From contig ONZQ02000002.1 in NCBI GenBank assembly GCA_900312665.1, forward strand, positions 1,730,200 to 1,794,199: a stretch of 64,000 nt of DNA, in the 5' to 3' direction. How positions within the stretch are numbered: the stretch's first letter is position 1; each line of letters starts with the position of its first letter. The notes beneath the pieces are model-generated. The model searched no databases. It had not been told where the DNA came from and worked only from the letters and a program-made list of their open reading frames with translations. The translations under genes were made by a program, and so were the position numbers. The stretch comes from Cephalotrichum gorgonifer (Eukaryota > Ascomycota > Sordariomycetes > Microascales > Microascaceae). Shown here one piece after another: positions 46,125 through 57,900 of the stretch.

Positions 46125-47348
46125 ATGGTGGATCGAGGCGGAGATAGCATACTATACGAGCTGGGTGGATTGACATGAGGAGTTGGCGACACATTTTGGA
46201 GGATGGTAGTACGAACACATGGGAACACTATGGGTGGGGAAGGGGTGTATTGGCGTTCATGTCCATATTACTTCAGCTCCAGGAATAACTACTGGACTCT
46301 TGTTCCAAAGCTCATTGTGAGTACACCGTCTGCATCATGAAGCACGAGTATGAAGGGCTTGTTGCATGTGGTCGATCCTCCACAGCCTACTCGGTCGCCC
46401 GTTTGAGGGCCTTCCAGGCGGGGCGAGAAAAGGTCGCAAGGGTAGAGACCCTGGTCCCCAAGCGAACCCCTCTACTAGTATTAGTACGCATGGCAAGACG
46501 TCATCTCACAGGAAATGCCGTTGGCGTCTATCCGGCAAGGCCCGAAAGTTCGTCTTTTGTGGAAGGCAAGGATTGCGATGCTATTGGGTACGACCTTTGT
46601 GATCGGAGTCCGGGTCATTTTCCTCCCCATCGAATTTCCGTCCCGCCGTTCGAGTCGATTCCTGGCACTCTTTCCTTGCCTGCCTCAATGTATGACGTCG
46701 TCAGGACAACGGGCGGCATGCCAAGCTGTATCTATCTTCTCGGCACTTGGTTTCTTGCATTATATTTTAGCTAAGGACGGGCCACGCACGGCAAGATATG
46801 TATAAAAGAGCCAAACTAAGTGGACCAGAGGGCCTTAACCAGACACGAACACGGGCTGGACTGAAGGGGTGTCTCATGATACCACGACGGAGGCCGGCTG
46901 GGAGAGGGTTGGGGGAGGGGAAAGAAACAATACTACCACATACATTATAGGAGTGTAAGTATAGTGGGTGGGGCGGTAAGCTGAAAATCAGGGATTGTCC
47001 TCCCGCCTTTATTGGCGCTAATACCGGCTAGGATAAGCGTCCGGAGATGGTGGTGGGGGCGGGTTCGGTGAGCGGGCTGTGGCTGGTAGCTAAGTCATAG
47101 TGGTACTTCTAGATACGAGGACTTTGGCGAAGAAGGATGTTGATATTTCTCTAAAGGGGAGAAGGGAGGTTATGCCTTAAGCGGATACATGTATTCATTC
47201 ACCTGAGACCGCGCAGAGGAGTGGCACTTCGTCACGGACACAATTCATAAAGGGCGGCTCCAATAGCCTTGCCGACTTGTTTCATAAACTATCTCGCGGC
47301 AAATGACAAATAGACAGAACCCCATGTACACCTTTCCTGGCCAGTCCC
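46125..47348. other. Convergent intergenic region
   Basis: 1.2 kb between convergent stops. The open frame at 46337-46774 has no recognisable motif. No gene is supported. Confidence 0.6.
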
Positions 47349-48851
47349 CTATTTCTTCTTCGGCCGCACAGCCAACTTCGCCTTCGCCTCTGCCTCCTCC
47401 AACAGCTTCTGAACCTGCGTCGTCGCCCTGGACTCCAGCTTCCTCGGCCTCATGAACTCCGCTAGCACCTCGTCCGTGACCTCCTTCCGCTTCTCCTGGA
47501 ACTCAGCCACGTTCTTCTGCAGCAGTTCCACCGCTAGCTTCTTTAGCTCGCCCGTGAGGAGCTCGCCGCTCTTGTAGCTGTCGTAGATCGACTTGAGCTT
47601 CTCGTCGTCCTCCTCGAAGTAGGTGAGGTAGATGTACGCAACGTCGACGTCCGGGTTTCCGCCGAGCTCGCGGTGCTGCTCCAGCGTCTCTTGGCCACCA
47701 CTGAAGGCGTACTTGTTGATTTTGGTCTGCAGTAGGTGTCAGTCAGCGTATGGGAACAGTGGAAGGGGGGAAACTACAAGTTCTCAGAGAAACGAACCTT
47801 GATTTGCTTTGGCGTGTCGGTCATGAAGATGGCCGAGTTAGGATTCGAAGACGACATCTTCCCTCCGGGACCCTGCAGCGCGGTCAAGAACTTGGAGTGG
47901 ATCAGGGCCGGCTTCGGGGATGGGTTCTTCATCCTCGACGAATTGTCCCTCAGGAGCCTAAAGTAGGGGTCCTGGTCGATACCCATGGGGATGAGGCAGG
48001 GTATGCTCGCGATGAGCTTGCTGCGCTCCTGCATGGGCTCATCCGTCCAGATCTCCGGGTACGAGGTTCCAAACGCCGCAACGCACTGGAGCGAAGGGAA
48101 GAAGATCTTGCCGATGTTGGTGCTCTCGTTGAAGCCGAAGGCTCCGCGCACCTGGTTGAAGGTGACCAGCTTGGAGAACTCCCAGGCGTTCATGAGCATG
48201 TGGCCCCCAACGTACTTGAGGTCGCTGTAGATGAACGTCTTCTTCACGTCGTACCCGAGGGCGATGATGTCCTTCGCGTTCTCCATGCCGAAGTGCAGCA
48301 CCTCCTCGAATGTGAGGCTGTCCTTGAAGAGCGCTTTCTCGTCGTCCGTAAGCATGAATACGAGGGGGACGTCAAAGACCTCCTGGAGCCAGCGGGTGAA
48401 TTGTAGGGGGATCGTGTGGCCCAGGTGCAGACTCCCGGAGCTGGGGCCTCGGCCGGTATAGAGGAAGAAGGGCTCGCCCTTCTCGTACTTGTCGAGGATC
48501 TTGTCGAAGTCTCGGTGGCTGAAGAAGAGGCCCCGACGGAGCCATCGGTGCGGCTTGTGGCCCGTTACTCGCTCAAAGCGCTCGAGGACTTTCTCGTCGA
48601 TTAACGAGGTGTTCCATTTCCTGTAGCAAAGGGGTTAGTGGACAGGCGAAAAGACCAGGGACCGAGTGCGGGGTGGTTTGGGAGCATTACTTGGCGAGGT
48701 TTAGGTAGTCGATAGCGGCGACCTCACCAGACTCATCCTGCGCACCCGTGACAGACCACGGGTTGATATCCTGCTCGGCGGTAGAATTTTCCACCTGGTC
48801 CGCAGCCGCGGGGTCCGGAATGGGCGCCGTGGTCGTGCTGTCGGTTGCCAT
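47349..48851 (-). CDS. WRS1: Tryptophanyl-tRNA synthetase, cytoplasmic
   Basis: Exons on the complement: 48851-48691, 48620-47798, 47726-47349; 453 residues, normal for eukaryotic cytosolic TrpRS. It charges tRNA-Trp and is a class I synthetase. The HIGH-type signature is HLGH at 119-122 (RGPSSGSLHLGHT) and the KMSKS-type loop is KMSSS at 308-312. Family-typical blocks include EKGEPFFLYTGRGPSSG, YVGGHMLMNAWEFSKLVTFNQVRGAFGF, IPMGIDQDPYFRLLRD and the C-terminal VDVAYIYLTYFEEDDEKL..Y.SG.LLTGELK. There is no evident mitochondrial presequence. Introns are 48621-48690 and 47727-47797, both restoring family sequence; the second uses a GTTCGT donor. A perfect CPC1/Gcn4 box lies about 145 bp upstream. 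Confidence 0.95.
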
Positions 48852-50021
48852 CGTGGCCGAGGGATCGAGGCGATGGAAAAATCGGCGGGACGATCTATGA
48901 AGAATTTGAGCGTGTCAACGTGGCACGTCAGATGACAACGAAGCGGTAGAACACGACAGCGAACTTGGGCGTCTGCAGGGATGGCTATCTCTGTGACTCA
49001 ATTCTGGACGAAACGTTTCGAAATAATCGATTAATTACACCTATTAACTTGCCGCACTTTTACACGACTGAGGTTAGTTATGGAATTTGGCGAGTGCGGG
49101 GCAATGAACGAGGAAATGGCGGGGCAAAGTACATTGGTACTTGACTCTACTCATGGTTGCCCCTAGTGCCCAGGATATCCAGTTCCATGTAACCAGAGCC
49201 AGCCGGTATCAGCTGCGGCCCCGATACATCAATGCTGCAGCATGCATATAAGCGGGGACTTGTACCTCGAAGTCCCAGCTTCCCACATAATACTCGTCAG
49301 CTCATCGTCGTCCTCGTGCCCCACCTTCCGTTGTCTGCTGGTCCACCACCAGACTCGGACAGGGAGCCCATGATTGGCCAGTTTATTGTTTACATCGGAA
49401 GGAGACTTGGTCACGGAGACAACCATTGTTCTGATGCAGCTACATGCTGGTTGCCGATTGCTCATGCATAGAACGCCGACAGCTTCGACCTTTTGCTTCT
49501 TCTCTGTGGACTTTGTGTCGCATTATTATTTCTTATCGTCTCCCACTATTTCCTGCCATGATGTTCTAGATTGTCCAAAGTATAGAGCTCCTCACACCTT
49601 GCTTTTTTTTAACCTTCCTGTTATTCCCTTCCTCCCCGACGAGATGAACTAGAGATAGTTGCCCTCCAACTTCTGTTCTTTTGCATGCACAGAGTAGTAG
49701 TACATTGGTTTCGCTTCCCCTTCTGATCTTTCACATGGGTGTCGAACCTCCATCAATCCGGGCCACCGTCTGTCGCACCTGCTCCTCCTTTACCCCCAGA
49801 ATGCAGTTACTCTAATAGGTTTGTTGTGTCTTACCACCACCCATTCCTTTCCGCAGGAGCTCCCTGTCGCACTTTCCTGCCCCAACCTTCTAGCTTTCCG
49901 CACTGGTTTCTGTCTCTCTATCCCATCAACATCAACTGTATCATGTCTGCACACTTGCGCATTTTCCCAGCCGAAGACATTGGCAGTGCGGGCAGGGTGT
50001 TGTTCCCACGCCCACTACATC
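48852..50021. other. Divergent promoter region, WRS1 / DH-PH-like gene
   Basis: 1.17 kb shared upstream region. It contains TGACTCA at 48994-49000, an A/T-rich ATCGATTAATTA stretch near 49027-49038 and, toward the plus-strand gene, a pyrimidine-rich leader with a short upstream frame (49943-50029). Confidence 0.65.
48994..49000. promoter_or_regulatory. Perfect CPC1/Gcn4 binding site upstream of WRS1
   Basis: TGACTCA (CTGTGACTCAATTC), 143 bp from the WRS1 start codon. Gcn4/CPC1 activates amino-acid biosynthesis and aminoacyl-tRNA synthetase genes in fungi, so position and target agree. A few chance copies of this 7-mer are expected in 64 kb. Confidence 0.55.
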
Positions 50022-50029
50022 ATGACTGA
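49943..50029 (+). other. Upstream open frame overlapping the start of the DH/PH-like gene
   Basis: A 28-codon frame (MSAHLRIFPAEDIGSAGR..) whose TGA at 50027-50029 overlaps the main start region as ATGACTGA (50022-50029). It matters only if transcription starts upstream of 49943, which is not shown. Confidence 0.35.
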
Positions 50030-53000
50030 CCCAAATCGCAAGTACCAGCACAAGCACCGAGGCTACACAATGCCGTCCCCCGACCCGGATGATCCCTCAC
50101 TACCGGCCACCGGCGCCAGCCAGGAGTCGGTCGGCGCACCCGGCGCAACTCCAAATGCGACAACCCCGAGGAGGAAACCCGCGGAGGGTGGGACCACCCC
50201 TAAGAGTGCCCCAGCTGCCGGCGCGCGACATCGAGCGGCCTCGAAGCCGGGCGAGGCACCACCCCCCCCGACACTGCTAGTCGATTTTTTGCGAGGACGA
50301 CCGTCTCCTGCTCGCCTGACCGCAAAAAAGCAGCGGAGGGCGAGCATAGATGCCGTCAAGGCAGAGATCCAGCTGGAGATGCGCCAGAGCGCCGTCCGCA
50401 GGCTTCAGCAGCCTGGCGGTGTAAAAGACCGAGTCAAGACATGGCAGAAGGCCAATGCGGCCGCCATGGCCAAGGGCGATCCAGCGGCAGCTCCGAGCGA
50501 ACCGACGGATGTTGCCTTTGACGATGAGGAGATGAGTGTTACCGAGGAGGATCGTGTTCGGATCAAGATGAGGAAAAGGAGAGCTTCGGCACCAAAAGAG
50601 GCGGCAAAGAAGCTGGCCAATAGTTCCGGCGGTACCGGTACAGAGCCGGAGACACCTACACCTACGCCCAAACGAAAAACTCCGCCGAAAAAGAGGGTTG
50701 TTAGCGACGATCACTGGATGGACAAGAAAAATAAGAAGGCTAGCCCGCCTCGTCCTCGCAAACCCGCGAAAGGGAAGTCTCCTCAACCGGGTCCAACGCC
50801 TTTGACCATGAATTTTTTGCAAAGGACCGCCGGGACCGCCGGGAACCCGCCTTCATCTAAAAAGGTCCGGTCATGGGCGAAAGATGTCGATAACACAGCG
50901 CCGGAAGATAGCCCTGGTGGGTTGAGGCAAAAGGCCAGAGCCAGCAAATCAGGTGATTTCGATGAAGATGTCGACTCGTTGATTTACAATGACGATACCG
51001 GTACCAATTCACATCAATCGTCCTCAACGTACCTTTCAAGACCAAGGAGACCGGCGAAGTCGGAAACCGAACTGGACGACGATGGCATTAGGGTGACACC
51101 CATGAGAGTTGGTGACAGGAGAAGAAGGGATGCACCGCCAGATACGGAGAGGGGTACCAGCTCCGTTCCTTCGACGAGGACGGACCCTCCCGATGACGGT
51201 ATACGGGTTCGCCCAATTCCGGAGACCTCAGCCGGTGGGGTAGGGCTCGGCCGCAAAGAGAGTCGCCAAAAGAAATCAAGGAAACCCTCGCGGACCTTGC
51301 CTAGCGTTTCTGCATCGCTCTCCCTCCATGACACATCTCCTTACGACTTGGTTCATGATAAGGCACATGACACAGAATCGCACACTGAATCCGAGGTACC
51401 GACTCTGGATCCTCAAACTCCGACGCGGCGAAAGGTGTCCACATCAAAACCCAGGATGGGCCAGAGATCAAAGACCTCTGTACCTACCGAGGTCACTGAT
51501 GTCACTCAGACCACCCAGACAACTGAAACCACCGAAACTACTGAATCCACAGAGACCACCGGTACTACCGAGGCAGATTCTCGACCAAAGATGGCGGGGG
51601 CGAGATCAGTTGGGGGGACCTCGGTGGAGTCTTCCCGGGAGCCAGATGAGGAAGCCCGGGATGGCGCGAAATCCTTGGCCGAGATACCCTTCGGCAAGTC
51701 TGCGTTCAGCGAGTTGGACTTGCCCCTTGGCGCCGATGCTCGCAACAGCTCGATAAAGCGGAAGCCGCAAAGAAATGCTAGCTTCAGTGCCACAAAGGTC
51801 CTAAAGAAGGTTGTGACCGGAGGGAAGAAGATAATCCACGAGACGGTCGACCCTCCCAAGACTGTAGCCAACAAGCCCCCGAGCATCGAGACCTGGCTCA
51901 CGCATACCGTGGACCCTTTTGTGGATGGATCGTCAGATCCAGCACCGAATCCTGCCCAGACGCGCAAGTCTGTCGAAAAGGAGTGGGCTGAGGAGAGCCA
52001 AGGGCGGCAGCCACCACCCGGGAAGACAACTCCAAGAAAGGTGTCCTCGAGGCAAGAACCTACGCCTGCGGTGAGCAAGAATGACGAGGCCATCACCCCC
52101 AAGGCCATGAAAGAGGTCTCCGATGTCGCGAAGGACGAAGCAAAGCATCCGCATGAGCCAGCAAAGAAAACGCCCCCATCCGGAGGTCTTAAACGCAAGG
52201 GAGCAACGCGAAGTAATGCATCCCCAGTGAAGCCTGGTGCGGGCAGATTCTTCCGCGATGCCCTCAAGGATGCTTTCAAGGGACAATCCGCAAACCAGCT
52301 GTTCACCCAAACGAGCTATGAGAGTCGTGAAGAGAGAAAGTACAAGGTAGACGAAGATGAAGATTATCGCCGTTACGACGACGACTATCCCCCTCGACGG
52401 TCAATGGGGTCCCACCAGCGCTCGCACTCTCCCGACTCCTACGACAGCAGAGACTTCGAGGATGACCAGACCACTAGCACGTCGTCACTGCCTGAACTAA
52501 GGAGACGGCCACCAACGAATGGATTCCACGAACTTTCCACTATTGTCTCCGAAGAATCGAACAGTTCATACGGGGATACCCTGTCAACTCTTTCCCAAAC
52601 AACTATAACGCAGACGACGGCCCTTACTGGGGAGTCGGAGCTGTCGAGACAGTCAAGTCAAAAATCGAGATCCGGGCTGAAGCGGAGGCTCACGAAGCAC
52701 TCGGATCTGGTATCCGTGCTCTCCGCGCCGGGGAATGCAAGCGTGCCGCAGGGCGTGAGAAACTCGAGGTCTCGGCCGAGCGTGAGACGGACTCGTAGCA
52801 AGCATGGGACCATCACAATTGACGACTTGCTGCATGAGTTTGAAGATGACGAGTATCTGTACAGCAGGGAACTCAAGACGTTGGTAGACGGTGTGATCCC
52901 CGTCTTATTGAATTACGCCGCCAGTGAATCGGCTGACCTATTGTCCGTTTTCGGGCCCAATTCACCGGGAAGGAAGGTGGACGCCATGTCCAAGGCGGTA

Positions 53001-55850
53001 GTTGGCATGGGAATATCGCTGGAAAAGCTGAAAAATGCTCACCGGAGGGCTCCGTTGGCGGATGTGCACAAGCTTGTCAGCTGGTTGAAGACCGTGGTTT
53101 CCATTTATCGTGACTATCTGAATGCCTGGCGGCTGGGCTTCGAGGACCTCGTGGTGAACCTCGCACCCGCCTCCGACATCCCCGACGACGACGATTCACT
53201 ACTCAACGCCCTCCCACGAAACGCCGATGGTGACATCGTAAATGAGGATGGCGAGCGCGTGGATGTTGCACATCTCCTCAGGCGGCCCATATTTCGACTC
53301 AAAATGATGACTAGCTTTGTGAAGGTAAGAAATAGCCGTCCCAATCCACCCGGAGATGATCTAGACACGGGTGTCTTCTACGAGCTTGTCTTACCAGCCC
53401 GCTAACTTTCCTAGGGCGCTCATGCGATCCTAGCCATGGAATCGACGCAAGATCTGGTGTCTTTGTTCGAGGCACTCCAGGAGCACGCGCGCAAGAGGCA
53501 CAAGGAAGAGCGCGCTCGCGTGATAGACGAGGATGCTGCTACTACGGATACGACCAGAGCCCGAGACTTGCGCACTCTCGCCCCGCTTGACCACATCAGG
53601 ATCGACCCAAACCTTCAAGTCAATGCCAAGGACGACTTCGCTCTATCCGTCTCCCACTCGAATGGACAACGCATGGAATGCCGTGTCGAGCTGATATACC
53701 GGGATAAACCCAGCGTCCCAAGCCACCCCGGAGAGCTTCTCATTCGCCAAACAGGGAGTGGCCGGCGATCATGGCTCCTCTTCCCGCCTGTTCCCCTAAC
53801 TCTAGTTTCCGCCCGCCGCAGTGATATACGGGGTGAATTAGTTGCCATGATCCGGGGTACCCATAATGGAAGACAGTGGCATGAACTTTTCTGGCTGTCA
53901 ACAGACGATGATGTCCAGATCAGCGAGTGGCTCGACATGCTTGGCACGAATCCGATCCCACCCCATGTGACAGACATTAAGACTACTTCTACTTCGCCGG
54001 AGCCCGAATCGCCGCAACAGCGCTCGGCGGATGTCCCTGTTGGAGGGAGGCCTGCCGAGGCCGGCTTATCCTCGCCTGATAGGGTGCCACCATCCCCGCC
54101 CACAGATCCGAGAGTTTCACTGCCTAGCCGATACCGCCCTCGAAACTGGGATCGGTCGCCTCCAGCAGAGGTGACGGAACTCCCCACAGACGACCAGTCG
54201 CCCCCCAACACAAAGGCCCACGAACTGTCCCAGCCTCTCATACCTCAAATTGAGGTCATTGAAGTACAGTCGAGCCAGGGACCCAATACGACGCCTTATC
54301 GGGAAGACGGAGCGCCTCCTCCCCCAGTCCACCGAACGTTTGTATCGAAGAAAAATACCCTCCTACTACAACCGCCTTCGGACACGCGGGTGAAGCGCCG
54401 TACCTCATCCCCCCTCAAGCACGAGTATACACCTTCTGACGGCTCCTCCGAGTCCGAAATCTCCGACGAATCTGGATCCGAGTCGGAAAGCGAATCTGAG
54501 AGCGATATCGATAGCATCGACATTCCTGACACAGAGGTCGGATTTAGTATCAGAAAGGAACCCGAGGTGGCACCATCGTCTATTTCAGAAGGGCCTCACA
54601 TTCCAGATGTTTCCTGTTCAGTGATCTCTGACGATAGTATCACCCCCTCGAACTCGGCATCTCAGGTTGGGCTGGGACCGAACCGGCCAGGCACATCGCA
54701 AGATGGGCCCAGGTTCGTGTGTGCGGTGTCCCACTGGTCGGATAAAAAGGGTGCCTGGAAGGACCTGTCCAAGGAGCTCTGCACTATTATCGTATCTCCG
54801 GGTAGGATGGAAGCCTTTTCGTTAAAGGCAACAAGTGATGGTAAGCCGCTTATTGGGCTGGACCTAACGCCGCTAGTGCTCATCCGAAAGAGTAATGCGC
54901 TCGACTTTGAAGTCCGCACTGCTCTAATGGAGCATAGCAAGCTGCTCTCGATCGGCGGCGGGACGTTCCGATTCCGCAACACGACGCAGGAGGAGTGCCT
55001 GAGCCTTTACGCAGCGGTGCACGAGGCGCGGCTAAAAAATGAAAAGTACATCAAGCTCGAAAACGAGGCGCGATTCAAGTCGTTTGGCGAGCGACGGCCA
55101 GGTACGGAGGGTGGCGATGACGGCAGCAGCAGCAGCCGGCGACGCAGCTGGTTCGGGCGGAAGAACAGCTACAGGGCGTCGGCGCGGGCGCCCGCTCGAT
55201 CACACGAGGACGCGAGCACTGTGCCGTCGACGGCTTCGGCGTCGAGCTTCCTCAGAAGATTCACGGGGGGAGTGAACATGACATTCAACATCGGGCGGTC
55301 GTCGGTCGAGAAGCAGAACCAGTCCCGGGCCGGCAGCGTCAGCTTCTACACGTCATCATCCTCGGCTGGCGGCAGCTTTCCGCGCTCGCCATCGATCAGC
55401 ATCAATGAGAGCGGGAGGGGCGATCCCATCATCACCCCGGAGAATATACCCATCCGGCTGCACCTCCTCGTGAGCGCCAGCAAGTGGGAGGACTACGGGA
55501 ACTGCCGGCTCCAGGTGCGGCGGCCGCCGGAGGGCTGGCACCAGGAGCTCCGGGCGAACCACGGCCTCGAGAAGCGCATCACAGTGACCACGGATCCGAA
55601 GAAGAAGGAAGAGGAGCCGCGGGTCATCCTGGACGCGGTGCTGGGGAGCGGGTGCTTTGGTACTATGGGTACGAGGGGCATCGTCTGCTCGGTGTGGGAG
55701 GAGATGAGGGACGAGTTCGGGCGGGCGGGCGTCATTCCGCAGACGAACTCACCGGGGGGCAGCGTAAAGAAGTGGTGTTTCCAGCTGGGCGGAGTTGGAA
55801 ATGCGGGGTGGCTGTTGGCGCTGCTACATGAGGAGGTTGTGAGGGCATAG
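50022..55850 (+). CDS. Large DH/PH-like fungal protein (often named SRm160/300 splicing-coactivator-like)
   Basis: Exons 50022-53324 and 53415-55850; 1,912 residues. The first ~920 residues are disordered and Lys/Pro/Ser-rich, with a Thr-Glu repeat at bases 51489-51580 (TTQTTETTETTESTETTGTT). A helical Dbl-homology-like region spans about 930-1110 (TIDDLLHEFEDDEYLYSRELKTLVDGVIPVLL, DVHKLVSWLKTVVSIYRDYL, RRPIFRLKMMTSFVK|GAHAIL). A PH-like segment follows at about 1165-1290 (RRSWLLFPPVPLTLVSARRSD, ELVAMIRGTHNGRQWHELFWLST). Next come a Ser/Glu/Asp-rich stretch, a second PH-like segment (RFVCAVSHWSDKKGAWKDLSKELC) and a C-terminal IPIRLHLLVSASKWEDYGNCRLQVRRPP domain. DH plus PH suggests a Rho-GEF-like or cortical scaffold role; the splicing name is legacy. 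The first in-frame ATG is 50022. The intron (53325-53414) joins two frames that could be misread as separate genes. Confidence 0.87.
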
Positions 55851-56637
55851 TCGGCCTTGAGGCCATCTTCTTTTTCACCGGCTTTGATTTTTGCGTCTTG
55901 CGTTTCTTCTGCGTTTTCTATGTTTATTTTCAAGGTTGAGCGCATTCTCCTCTGCTCTCATATCACGCCATTTCTTTTGTGAGGGGTACTAAGACACGAT
56001 ACCCGCCTTTTTGTCTCGGCTTTTGTTATTTAGAGGATATATACGGTGTTAGAAGAGATGGGGGGGTTGAGCAGGAGGGCGGGGGCATACATATATACGC
56101 ATAGCGTCGGAGGTGTTTTGGGACTTGGGGTGTTCGTTTGCATTATGTAAACGGTTTTAAAGCTCTTAATACATCGACTTTACGAGTACTGGCTATATTT
56201 TGTCTACATCTTCGCGATTGACTGCAGCCTTTCGGGGGTCTGATTCAGACGTGGACAGTTGAGCGCTTCGTTTACGCATTAAGGGAGATATTGCTAATCG
56301 CTACGTAACAATGAAATAGGACCACCCGGGGCCGTTAAGGGAGATACATGACTTGTGCGAGTACAGGGGTGGACGAAATAACTGCGGGGAAATAAATACA
56401 CGACTAGGAAGAAGAAGAAGGAAAGAAACCCAAAAACGCCGACCGAGTCCGAGTCCGAGTCCGCGTCGCGGACGCTCAAATTATCCATTTTCCACTTCAC
56501 TCTTTCTTGCCCATGAACCAGTACCTGGGATCCTGTCAGCTCGAGTCGAGAAGCCAAAGAAAATAGAGAAAGATAAAGTGAGGAACGAAAGGAAGGTAGG
56601 AAAAACGAAAAGGGGGGGGGGGGGGGGGTAGGTTGAC
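55851..56637. other. Convergent intergenic region
   Basis: Presumed 3' UTRs of the DH/PH-like and DUF3455 genes. It ends with a G17 run (56612-56628) ten bases from the DUF3455 stop. No gene was seen. Confidence 0.65.
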
Positions 56638-57555
56638 TCACTGCGCAGCATATTCCACCTGGAACGTCTCCGGCATCCCGTTGCAGGTAGCCGGCGGGCT
56701 CCCGCCCACGGTGTCAACTCGGTATACCTCCTCCAAACCGCCCTTTCCGGTCTTCCCCTCGGGCGCCAAGAGCCTCAGCCACCCTACCGCCTTCTCCCCG
56801 CCGAGCCCCACGGGGGCGTCCCCCGGGGCGGGGGAGGACGCGTTCTTCGCCACGCCGACGCTCCCCGCGTCGGCGAGCTCGAGGTCGAAGAAGGGCATCC
56901 CCTCAGCGGTGAAGTAGTGGACGCCGGACACCTCGAGGTCGGAGGGGCCGAGGCGGGGCCTGGGGCCGTCTCCGAAGCCGGCGTTCGCGGAGGAGGAGGC
57001 GAAGGGGAGCGGAGAGGGGTGGTAGGATATAGCAAGGTGGGAGAGGACGGTGAGGAGGTCCGGCTGCGTGGCGGCGAGGCAGGATGCGTCGAAGAGGGTG
57101 GCTACGGCCCCGGCGGGGACGGGGGCGGCGGTGGCGTTGGCGGTACAGGTGTAGTTCTGGGTGCCGCGGCCTATGGCGACGTGACGGATCACGGTAGAGT
57201 CGTCTGGGACGGGGAGAGGATCGGGGGCTGGGGGTCTTTAGTTAGCTCATCGCTTGGGGGATTTGTTACGTGGGGAAGGTATATGTTTTGACGCGTGAGG
57301 AGTGGTGGGAAGAAGGGATAACGGGCGAAAACGAGGAAGGGCGAAGGACTTACAGGTCGGGAGGACCGCCTTGGAGACATCGCACTCGGGGGGAGCATCA
57401 AGCACCTTATACCTCCTGACCTTCTCCGCGAGGAGGTTGAAGTACTCTGAGAGGTGGTCGATAGCGTCTGGGGCGTTGTCGGCGGAGAGGTCGAGGGACT
57501 GGTGCGTCGGTGCCGCGAGGGCGAGCGGGAGGACGAGGAGGGTTAGGAGACGCAT
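56638..57555 (-). CDS. Secreted DUF3455 family protein
   Basis: Exons on the complement: 57555-57354 and 57227-56638; 263 residues. A clear signal peptide is present (MRLLTLLVLPLALAAPTHQ, cleavage likely after the AAP region). The mature part begins with a helical segment (SEYFNLLAEKVRRYKVL), then CDVSKAVLPTS-PDPLPVPDDSTVIRHVAIGRGTQNYTC, a family hallmark. FDASCLAA, the HYFTAEGMPFFDLE block, a Gly-rich stretch and the C-terminal YRVDTVGGSPPATC follow. Members are small extracellular proteins of unknown function, common in filamentous fungi and sometimes misnamed malate dehydrogenase. Several cysteines (CDVSK, NYTC, ASCL, PATC) could form disulfides. The intron 57228-57353 was placed by frame and by restoring PTSPDPLPVPDD. 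A sense-strand CT-rich leader precedes the gene. Confidence 0.9.
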
Positions 57556-57739
57556 GGTGAACCGGGAGGGTCTCTCTTCGATCTTGCCGCGACTTTTTCC
57601 TTCCTCCTTTATGGCGATATAGAGGGTTTCGGGGTATTGGAGTACGAGAGAGACTGGCTCCGGGACAACGTTCGTTCGGTAGGATGGAGGGATGGGGTAG
57701 ATTTTGGAAGATGGAGATACCGAGGAACCCGTCCTATAG

Positions 57740-57900
57740 AGAAAGCCCACGAAAGAAAAAGAGGTAGAGAGAAAACGAGATGGAAGAAAAGGAAATAAAA
57801 AACAGGTCCGACGAGAGAGATGGAGATAGGAAACAAGAAAATGAACAAAAGAAAAACGGAAAGGGAAAAGGACAATAGTCCCGAGTTTTCTCTTCTGTTT
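57740..57900 (-). promoter_or_regulatory. CT-rich leader/promoter tract of the DUF3455 gene
   Basis: About 160 bp of nearly pure purine on the plus strand, hence CT-rich on the sense strand, 185-345 bp upstream of the ATG. Such tracts commonly mark transcription starts in filamentous fungi. Confidence 0.4.
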
